From NCBI RefSeq assembly GCF_013201545.1, contig NZ_CP053746.1, positions 5,457,193 through 5,521,192 of the forward strand: DNA of 64,000 bases. Reading direction: 5' to 3'. The notes under the pieces are model-generated. The model was not told the origin of the DNA, ran no database searches, and saw only the letters and a program-made list of their open reading frames with translations. The stretch comes from Pseudomonas graminis (GTDB taxonomy: Bacteria > Pseudomonadota > Gammaproteobacteria > Pseudomonadales > Pseudomonadaceae). This document shows positions 27,522-34,342 of this stretch, in pieces (the stretch's first letter is position 1; each line of letters begins with the position of its first letter). A program made the position numbers and the translations under genes.

Positions 27522-27578
27522 AGTCGCAGCGCCGACGTTGTTGCGGTGTAACGCCTGCTTGCAGATCGAACTCGCCAC

Positions 27579-28463
27579 TCACACCTTCAACGCATCTTCC
27601 AGAAACGCCACTAACGCTTGCACCCTCGGGCTGCGCAGTTTGCGGGAGGGTACGAGGAGGTTGACGGGGGCGCTGTCGAAGTTCCAGTCGGCGAGGACGC
27701 GGATGAGGTTGCCGCTGGCGATGGCGTCGCTGACGTCCCATTGCGAGCGCAGGACCAGGCCCAGGCCTTGTTCGGCCCAGCGGCGGGCGACGCTGCCGTC
27801 GTTGGTCAGCAGGGCCGGTTCGACGCGCAGGGTTTTGCGGGCGGGGCCTTTGCGCAGGTGCCAGAGGGTGACGTCTTCGTCGTTCTCGCGGATGCAGATA
27901 CAGCGGTGCGCGCTGAGTTGGTCCGGCGACGTCGGCTCACCGTGTTCGTGCAGATAGGCCGGGCTTGCGCACAGCCAGCGTTCGTTGGGTGAAAGTTGCC
28001 GCGCGGTCCAGAGGCTGTCGTTGAGGTGGCCGATGTGGATCACGGCGTCACTGTCGTGGCGATCCGGCCACGGGGTTTCGCGCAGGTCCAGATGCAGGCA
28101 CAGCTGCGGATGCAGCCGGATGAAACGCGCCAGCAGCGGTGCCAGTCGCTGTCGTCCGAAACCGAACGGCGCCGCCAGTCGCAGGGTGCCGACCAGTCTT
28201 TCGTCCTTTTGCCGGAAGGATTCGGGCAGCGCTTCGAGCTGTTCGAGCAATAGCGCGCTTTCCCGGGAGAAGCGTTCGCCATCGGCCGTCAGGCTCAGGC
28301 GGCGGGCGTCGCGGTTGGCCAGGGTCAGGCCCAGTAGGGTCTCCAGTTTACGCAGGCGCATGGACAGCGCCGGCGGCGAAACATTGAGCGCTCTGGCCGC
28401 CGCACTCAAGGACTCGGCACGGCTCAGGGCGACCGCCAGGCGCAGGTCTTCGATGGAGATCAT
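27579..28463 (-). CDS. LysR-family transcriptional regulator
   Basis: A 294-residue LTTR: N-terminal winged HTH (residues ~1-60, SLSAAARALNVSPPALSMRL and LETLLG), then a periplasmic-binding-like effector domain. It is divergent from the D-threonine-aldolase-like operon, with a 95-bp control region (28464-28558) between the starts that contains AT-rich sequence (TTACTTAATGATTGATGAG), a plausible operator zone. Likely regulator of the 28559-32139 operon (inference from divergence). Confidence 0.9.
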   Translation of the reverse strand: MISIEDLRLAVALSRAESLSAAARALNVSPPALSMRLRKLETLLGLTLANRDARRLSLTADGERFSRESALLLEQLEALPESFRQKDERLVGTLRLAAPFGFGRQRLAPLLARFIRLHPQLCLHLDLRETPWPDRHDSDAVIHIGHLNDSLWTARQLSPNERWLCASPAYLHEHGEPTSPDQLSAHRCICIRENDEDVTLWHLRKGPARKTLRVEPALLTNDGSVARRWAEQGLGLVLRSQWDVSDAIASGNLIRVLADWNFDSAPVNLLVPSRKLRSPRVQALVAFLEDALKV

Positions 28464-28558
28464 TCACTCTTACTTAATGATTGATGAGACTGGATTGAAC
28501 CACACCTTAACGACAGCTGAGTAGAGTGCAGCCTGTCCCTCGCCACCCGAGTTCCGTC

Positions 28559-29695
28559 ATGTCTACGCCGATCGCTTCTCTCGACACGCCCGCCGCGCTG
28601 GTGGACGTCCCGCGCATGCAGCGCAACATCCAGCGCATGCAGCAGCGCATGAACAGCCTCGGCGTGCGGCTGCGTCCCCACGTCAAGACCAGCAAATGCC
28701 TGCCGGTGATTCAGGCGCAGATCGCGGCCGGCGCCAGCGGTGTGACGGTCTCGACGCTGAAAGAAGCCGAGCACTGTTTTAACCAAGGCATCAGCGACGT
28801 GTTGTACGCGGTCGCCATCGCGCCCGGCAAATTGTCTCAGGCGCTGGCGCTGCGGCGCGCCGGCTGCCACCTGAGCGTGCTCACCGACAGCGTTCAGGGC
28901 GCACAGGCCATCGTCGCCTTCGCGAAGGAGCACGGCGAACGCTTACGCATCTGGATTGAGGTCGACTGCGACGGTCATCGTTCGGGCCTCGCCGCTGAAG
29001 ACCCCGCGCTGATCGACGTGGCACGCATCCTCATCGAAGGCGGCCTGCAACTGCGCGGTGTGATGACCCACGCCGGTTCCAGCTACGAACTCGACAACCC
29101 CGAAGCCCTGCAAGCCCTCGCCGAACAAGAGCGAGCCCTCTGCGTCCGCGCCGCTCAACGCATTCGTGACGCCGGGATGGCCTGCCCGGACGTCAGCATC
29201 GGCTCCACGCCCACCGCCCTCTCGGCCCTGAATCTGGATGGCGTGACGGAAGTGCGCGCGGGCGTTTATGTGTTCTTCGATCTGGTCATGCACAACATCG
29301 GCGTCTGCCAGGCCGACGAGTTGGCCCTGAGCGTGCTGACCACGGTGATCGGCCATCAGCAGGACAAGGGCTGGATCATCACCGACGCCGGCTGGATGGC
29401 CATGAGTCGTGATCGCGGCACCCAGCGTCAGCGCCACGATTTCGGTTACGGCCAGGTGTGCACCGAAACGGGCGAGTGGATCGAAGGGGCGTTGGTCACA
29501 GGCGCCAATCAGGAGCACGGGATCGTTACCTTGGGCGGCGCCGACAGTGCCGACCTCGCCACACGTTTCCCCATCGGCAGCCGCCTGCGCATCCTGCCCA
29601 ACCACGCCTGCGCCACCGGCGCGCAGTTCCCGGACTATCACGCCCTCGACGCCGATGGCGCGGTGCACACCTGGAGTCGTCTGCATGGCTGGTGA
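28559..29695 (+). CDS. D-threonine aldolase / DSD1-family PLP enzyme
   Basis: A 378-residue PLP enzyme with an alanine-racemase-like TIM barrel and a C-terminal D-serine-dehydratase-like domain. The Schiff-base lysine is in RPHVKTSK (about residue 43). The metal-binding PNHACAT motif near the C terminus is that of D-threonine aldolase, D-3-hydroxyaspartate aldolase and eukaryotic-type D-serine dehydratase. It should cleave or dehydrate a D-3-hydroxy amino acid; which one cannot be read. ATG 28559 is preferred over an upstream GTG. Its stop overlaps the RidA start by 11 bp. First gene of an operon with RidA, a flavin oxidase and a GNAT. Confidence 0.87.
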   Translation: MSTPIASLDTPAALVDVPRMQRNIQRMQQRMNSLGVRLRPHVKTSKCLPVIQAQIAAGASGVTVSTLKEAEHCFNQGISDVLYAVAIAPGKLSQALALRRAGCHLSVLTDSVQGAQAIVAFAKEHGERLRIWIEVDCDGHRSGLAAEDPALIDVARILIEGGLQLRGVMTHAGSSYELDNPEALQALAEQERALCVRAAQRIRDAGMACPDVSIGSTPTALSALNLDGVTEVRAGVYVFFDLVMHNIGVCQADELALSVLTTVIGHQQDKGWIITDAGWMAMSRDRGTQRQRHDFGYGQVCTETGEWIEGALVTGANQEHGIVTLGGADSADLATRFPIGSRLRILPNHACATGAQFPDYHALDADGAVHTWSRLHGW

Positions 29696-30119
29696 CATCG
29701 AGATCATTCACACGCCCCACGCAGCGGCGCCGGGCGGGCATTATTCCCAAGCAGTGGCTTACGGCGGCGTGGTGTACGTGTCCGGGCAGTTGCCGGTGCG
29801 CGCCAATGGCGAGCACAGCGCCGACCAACCGTTCGAGGTGCAGGCCTCGATTGCCCTCGACAACCTAGTGGCGATCCTGACTGAAGCGGGTCTGAGCCCT
29901 AGCGACTTGTTGAAAGTGACGGTCTACGTGGTGGGCATTGAACACTGGCCGGCCTTTGACCAACTCTATGGGCGATACCTGGGTGAGCATCGACCCGCCC
30001 GCGCCGTGGTGCCGGTCCCGGTCTTGCATCACGGTTACCTGATCGAAATCGAAGCCGTGGCGCGTGACCTGCAACCCCGCGGCCTGTCAGCCCATAACCT
30101 GCAAGAGGAGCCTTCATGA
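29685..30119 (+). CDS. RidA/YjgF-family enamine/imine deaminase
   Basis: A 144-residue Rid-family protein (HYSQAVAYGGVVYVSGQLP at the N-terminal core; the conserved Arg in HRPARAVVPV). Rid proteins hydrolyse 2-aminoacrylate and other 2-imino acids made by PLP lyases and amino-acid oxidases. Its position between a PLP aldolase/dehydratase and an FAD oxidase, overlapping the first by 11 bp and the second by 4 bp, fits removal of their reactive imine products. The longer open frame to 29409 is a shadow of the upstream gene. Confidence 0.92.
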   Translation: MAGDIEIIHTPHAAAPGGHYSQAVAYGGVVYVSGQLPVRANGEHSADQPFEVQASIALDNLVAILTEAGLSPSDLLKVTVYVVGIEHWPAFDQLYGRYLGEHRPARAVVPVPVLHHGYLIEIEAVARDLQPRGLSAHNLQEEPS

Positions 30120-31297
30120 ACCCGCAAAAAAGCGATGTACTTGTGATCGGCGGGGGCGTCATGGGCGCCTCGTCGACGTTTTTCCTGCAGCGGCGCGGTT
30201 GCTCGGTGACCCTGCTGGAACGCGACCAGATCGGTCAGTACGCCAGCGGCGTGAACTTCGGCAACGTCCGCCGCCAAGGGCGTTATCTGGGCCAGCTGGA
30301 ACTGGCGAACCGGTCGTGGGGATTGTGGAAGCGCCTGCCGGAGTTGATCGACGACGACCTCGAATTCATCCCCAGCGGGCACATGCGCGTGTGTTATCGC
30401 GAGGATGAAATCGCCGAACTGGAGGCCTACGCCGCTGCGCCGGAAGCCGAACAGCTGGATCTGAAAATCTATCGCGGCGCCGAGCTGCAAAAGCGGTTCC
30501 CCATCCTTGGCGCAGAGGTGAAAGGCGGCTCCTACGCGCCCCACGACGGTCACGCCAACCCGCGTCTGGCGGCACCCGCCTTTGCGCGCGCGGCTCGTCG
30601 GCTTGGCGCACGGATCGAAGAACGCACCGAAGTCGCCGACGTGCAAAAGGTCGGCGGCGTGTTTCACGTCACCACCACTGACGGGCAATTGTTCGTCGCC
30701 GAGCAGCTGTTGATCACCGCCGGCGCATGGGCGACCAAGCTGTCTCAACAGTTCGATGAACCCGTGCCCCTGGAGCCCAACGGCCCGCAGATGTCGGTGA
30801 CCGAGCCGGTGCCCTACGCATTGCCGACGGTGATCGGCGTGTTCACCAAGATCAAGGAAGAGGTGATCTACTTTCGGCAGATCCCGCGCGGGAACATCAT
30901 CATCGGTGGCGGCGCCCGTTGCGCGCCGGACATGGTCAACCGTCGGGCGTTTTTCAAGCCTGAAAGCCTGCTCAATCAGATGCGTCAGATGAAGCGGCTG
31001 GTTCCCGGCGCCGAGAAACTCAACATCATCCGCACCTGGAGCGGCATCGAAAGCTACACGCCGGACTCCCTGCCGGTCATGGGCCGCAGCGGCATGGTTG
31101 ACGGGCTGTTTTACGCCTTCGGTTTTTGCGGCCATGGCTTTCAGCTCGGCCCTGGGGTCGGCGATGTGATGGCCGAACTGATCAGCACCGGCAGCACCAG
31201 CACGTCCATCAGCCCCTTCGACATTCGCCGGTTTACTCAGCCATCACTCGTACCGCAATTGGCGACCAGCCTACTCAGCACAGGAAAACTCATATGA
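30116..31297 (+). CDS. FAD-dependent amino acid oxidoreductase (DAO family), paralogue of 12448-13602
   Basis: A 393-residue flavoenzyme with FAD motif VLVIGGGVMGASSTFFL. It is very similar to the product of 12448-13602: residues from LLERDQIGQYASGVNFGNVR through the GSYAPHDGHANPRLAAPAFA region are almost unchanged, and FGFCGHGFQLGPGVGDVMAEL is shared at the C terminus. Unlike that copy it has no FAD/2Fe-2S and ferredoxin-like subunits beside it. It may act alone as an oxidase or borrow the subunits encoded at 13599-15280 (inference). It overlaps RidA and the GNAT gene by 4 bp each. Confidence 0.87.
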   Translation: MNPQKSDVLVIGGGVMGASSTFFLQRRGCSVTLLERDQIGQYASGVNFGNVRRQGRYLGQLELANRSWGLWKRLPELIDDDLEFIPSGHMRVCYREDEIAELEAYAAAPEAEQLDLKIYRGAELQKRFPILGAEVKGGSYAPHDGHANPRLAAPAFARAARRLGARIEERTEVADVQKVGGVFHVTTTDGQLFVAEQLLITAGAWATKLSQQFDEPVPLEPNGPQMSVTEPVPYALPTVIGVFTKIKEEVIYFRQIPRGNIIIGGGARCAPDMVNRRAFFKPESLLNQMRQMKRLVPGAEKLNIIRTWSGIESYTPDSLPVMGRSGMVDGLFYAFGFCGHGFQLGPGVGDVMAELISTGSTSTSISPFDIRRFTQPSLVPQLATSLLSTGKLI

Positions 31298-32139
31298 GCG
31301 ACGCCTACGTTTATCGCATGGCCACGGCGGCCGACATGCCCGCCGCCCACGCGCTCTCCGTGCATTTGAAGTGGCCCCATCGCGAGGCAGACTGGGCGAT
31401 GGTGCAGCGCACGTCCGAGGGTTTTGTCGCTGACCATGACGGGCAATTGGTGGGCGTGGCGTTTGCCTGCCATCAGGGGGCTTATTCGTCCATCGGGCTG
31501 GTGATCGTCAGTGATCAGCACCAGAGCAAAGGCATCGGCCGCCAGTTGATGAACCTGTGCCTGGACGCCGCCGCGCCGCGTACGCCGATCCTCAATGCCA
31601 CTGAATCAGGGGCGCCGCTGTATGTGAGCATGGGTTTTGTCGAATACGCGCGGATTCAGCAGCATCAGGGCGTGCCGCAGACGCCGCCTGTTCCGGCTGC
31701 GATGGGGGCTGGGCTTTGTCGCGAAGTGACCGAGGCCGAATACCCGCAGGTGATCGAACTGGCCAACGCCGGCAGCGGGCTGGATCGCACTTCGGTCCTC
31801 AATGATCTGCTGCCGATGGCGGAGTGTGTGGTGGGCGTCGAGGTGCACGGGCAACTGAAAGGCTGCGCCCTGCTCCGCCGTTTTGGCCGCGGGTATCTTA
31901 TCGGCCCGATGGTTGCGCAGAATCTGGAGCAGGCGCAGCAGATGATCACGCACTTGCTGGACCTGATCCCCGGCGCGTTTGTGCGTTTCGATATTCTGGC
32001 TGATTGCGGGCTGGTGGAGTGGCTGGAAAGCCTGGGGCTGCCGTGCGTCGATCGCGCGCCCCGCATGGTGCAGGGTGAGCCGCCACGGTCACGGGATGGC
32101 ATTGTCCAGTTTGCGATGGTGACCCAGGCGATTGGGTGA
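31294..32139 (+). CDS. GNAT-family N-acetyltransferase, two-domain, paralogue 2
   Basis: A 281-residue tandem-domain acetyltransferase homologous to 25265-26116 along its whole length (acetyl-CoA loop GLVIVSDQHQSKGIGRQLMN; shared ends in TQAIG). The start ATG overlaps the oxidase stop (ATGA) and has CAGGAAA upstream. Last gene of the aldolase-RidA-oxidase operon; a REP tandem array follows. Confidence 0.85.
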   Translation: MSDAYVYRMATAADMPAAHALSVHLKWPHREADWAMVQRTSEGFVADHDGQLVGVAFACHQGAYSSIGLVIVSDQHQSKGIGRQLMNLCLDAAAPRTPILNATESGAPLYVSMGFVEYARIQQHQGVPQTPPVPAAMGAGLCREVTEAEYPQVIELANAGSGLDRTSVLNDLLPMAECVVGVEVHGQLKGCALLRRFGRGYLIGPMVAQNLEQAQQMITHLLDLIPGAFVRFDILADCGLVEWLESLGLPCVDRAPRMVQGEPPRSRDGIVQFAMVTQAIG

Positions 32140-32166
32140 ACGTTGCCAGGCGCGCCGCCATTTGTA

Positions 32167-32503
32167 GGACCGGCTTTAGCCGGGAAAGCGTCAGGCGTCA
32201 CACCGCAAAATTGATGGCGCTCACACTGGCCTCTTCCCGGCTAAAGCCGGTCCCACTGAAATCAAAAGCACGTGCACACCCCAATGATGCAACGCGCTGC
32301 CTTTAGTGGGACCGGCTTTAGCCGGGAAGGCGTCGGATGCCACACCGCAAAATTGATGGCGCTCACACTGGCCTCTTCCCCGCTGAAGCCGGTCCCACTG
32401 AAATCAAAAGCGCGTGCACACCCCAATGATGCAACGCGCTGCCTTTAGTGGGACCGGCTTTAGCCGGGAAAGCGTCAGGCGTTACACCGCAAAATTGATG
32501 GCG
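32167..32503. repeat. Tandem array of a 142-bp REP-pair unit (~2.4 copies)
   Basis: GGACCGGCTTTAGCCGGGAA occurs at 32167, 32309 and 32451, exactly 142 bp apart each time. Each full unit contains this REP and an inverted partner (TTCCCGGCTAAAGCCGGTCCC and a variant) plus the shared words CACACCGCAAAATTGATGGCG and GTGCACACCCCAATGATGCA. Units differ at only a few positions. It fills the 502-bp gap between the GNAT and aldehyde dehydrogenase genes. Confidence 0.92.
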
Positions 32504-32641
32504 TACACATCGCCGGATTCAGCAGATTCTCCCTTGCAGACCGCAACAACGGCATCTTTTGCCTGGGCCGGTTTGTTAGCGTATCGAGACGTCAGGACTC
32601 GCTGTTCGCAGCACTTATCACCGCTCCAGGGAGCTAGCTGG

Positions 32642-34105
32642 ATGACCTCACACTCTTCACACCCCCACGGCCTTGAGCTGCACAACGCCGGGCAGTTTTA
32701 CATCAATGGCGAGTGGACTTCCCCCGCGGTTCCGGCTCTTCTGCCGGTGATCAATCCCGCCACTGAAGAGGTGGTCGCCGAGGTCGCGCGGGGTTCGGCC
32801 GAAGACGTTAATCGGGCCGTCGCAGCAGCGCGCGCGGCGTTCCCTGGATGGTCAGCAACGCCAGTCGCTGAACGCGCATCGATCCTGAGCAAAATCCACG
32901 CATTGATCCTTGAGCGCAAAGAGCCGCTGGCCCAGGCCCTGACGCTGGAAATGGGCGCGGCCATCAGTTTCTCCCGCGCCATGCAGGTGCCGCTGGCCGC
33001 CGAGCACGTGCGGGTCGCCCGGGATCTGCTGTCCACCTACCGCTTCCAGACCGTTGAAGGCAGCACCGCCATCGAGCGGGAAGCCATCGGCGTCTGCGGC
33101 CTGATCACGCCGTGGAATTGGCCGCTGTACCAGATCACCGCCAAAGTCGCGCCGGCCCTCGCCGCCGGTTGCACCGTGGTGTTGAAACCCAGCGAGCTGT
33201 CGCCGTTGAGCGCTTTGCTGTTCGCTCAACTGGTCCACGACGCCGGCCTGCCCCCCGGCGTGTTCAATCTGGTCAACGGCAGTGGTCCTGAAGTTGGCGC
33301 CACGATCGCCGCACACCCTGACATCGACATGATTTCCATCACCGGCTCAAATCGGGCCGGTGCCCTCGTCGCGCAAGCGGCGGCGGTGACGGTGAAACGC
33401 GTGACCCAGGAACTGGGCGGCAAGTCGCCGAACGTGATGCTGCCCGACGCCGACTTCGCCAAAGCCGTGCCGCTGGGGGTGCTGTCGGCCTTCCGCAACG
33501 TCGGCCAATCGTGCAGCGCGCCGACCCGGATGATCGTGCCCCGCGCCCGCCTCGCCGAAGTCGAAGCACTGGCCGCCGACACCGCCAACGCGTTGATCGT
33601 CGGTGACCCGCAATCCCCCGACACCCAACTCGGCCCGATTGCCAACGAAGCCCAGTTCAGCCGCGTCCAGGCCATGATCCAGGCCGGCATCAGCGAAGGC
33701 GCTAAATTGCTGTGCGGCGGACCAGGCCGCGTGCCGGGGTTTGAAAAAGGTTATTACACCAAGCCAACGGTGTTCTCCGAAGTGGGTTCGGCGATGCGCA
33801 TCGCTCAGGAGGAAATCTTCGGCCCGGTGCTGTGCATCCTCGCCTACGACACCATCGACGAAGCCGTGGCCATCGCCAACGACACCGTCTACGGTCTGGG
33901 CGCCCACGTGCAGGCGCAGGACCTCGAACTGGGCCGCGCCGTCGCCTCGCGCATCCGCGCCGGGCAAGTGCATTTGAACCATCCGGCGTGGAACCCCATG
34001 GCGCCCTTCGGCGGCTACAAGCGCTCGGGCAACGGCCGGGAGTACGGCGTGATGGGGTTTGAGGAGTATCTGGAGACCAAGGCGATTATCGGCTTCAACG
34101 CCTGA
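32642..34105 (+). CDS. NAD(P)-dependent aldehyde dehydrogenase family protein
   Basis: A 487-residue aldehyde dehydrogenase. Catalytic Asn in LITPWNWPLYQ, Glu in TQELGGKSPN, Cys in NVGQSCSAPTRM; Rossmann residues in ISITGSNRAG. The AGGGAG upstream supports ATG 32642. It resembles broad aldehyde/betaine-aldehyde-type enzymes, and the substrate is not assignable. It lies downstream of the second flavoenzyme operon but is separated from it by the 142-bp tandem array, so it may have its own promoter. A role in oxidising the aldehyde made by that operon is inference. Confidence 0.87.
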   Translation: MTSHSSHPHGLELHNAGQFYINGEWTSPAVPALLPVINPATEEVVAEVARGSAEDVNRAVAAARAAFPGWSATPVAERASILSKIHALILERKEPLAQALTLEMGAAISFSRAMQVPLAAEHVRVARDLLSTYRFQTVEGSTAIEREAIGVCGLITPWNWPLYQITAKVAPALAAGCTVVLKPSELSPLSALLFAQLVHDAGLPPGVFNLVNGSGPEVGATIAAHPDIDMISITGSNRAGALVAQAAAVTVKRVTQELGGKSPNVMLPDADFAKAVPLGVLSAFRNVGQSCSAPTRMIVPRARLAEVEALAADTANALIVGDPQSPDTQLGPIANEAQFSRVQAMIQAGISEGAKLLCGGPGRVPGFEKGYYTKPTVFSEVGSAMRIAQEEIFGPVLCILAYDTIDEAVAIANDTVYGLGAHVQAQDLELGRAVASRIRAGQVHLNHPAWNPMAPFGGYKRSGNGREYGVMGFEEYLETKAIIGFNA

Positions 34106-34139
34106 TCGCCAGCTGGCCGGGATCCTTGGACGTCGCAAA

Positions 34140-34235
34140 TTGTGGGACCGGCTTCAGCCGGGAAGGCGTCATTCGTCACACCGCAAAATGGGTGGCGCAC
34201 AAACCGGCCTCTTCCCGGCTAAAGCCAGTCCTACG
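34140..34235. repeat. Inverted REP pair
   Basis: GTGGGACCGGCTTCAGCCGG at 34141 and its inverted partner CTTCCCGGCTAAAGCCAGTC near 34210 flank a 40-50 bp spacer that again contains the CACACCGCAAAATGGGTGGC word seen in the 142-bp array. Lies between convergent aldehyde dehydrogenase and pepN genes. Confidence 0.85.
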
Positions 34236-34293
34236 AAGGCGTAGCGTGCAAGACTGCATCCGAAGCGCTGAAACCAGGAATCAGCGCCCACAA

Positions 34294-34327
34294 AAAAGGG
34301 CTGTCCGAGCAAACGGACAGCCCTTTT
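34294..34327 (-). terminator. Rho-independent terminator of pepN
   Basis: A 14-bp perfect stem (AAAAGGGCTGTCCG / CGGACAGCCCTTTT) with a six-base loop, 15 bp beyond the pepN stop codon. Read on the minus strand it is followed by a run of six T. Because both arms end in A or T runs, it can also stop transcripts coming from the aldehyde dehydrogenase side. Confidence 0.92.
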
Positions 34328-34342
34328 CAACAACCGCCCGGT

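Noticed and set aside
32167..32503. CRISPR array
   Set aside because: Period is 142 bp, the spacers are themselves conserved, the units are REP palindromes and no cas genes are present.
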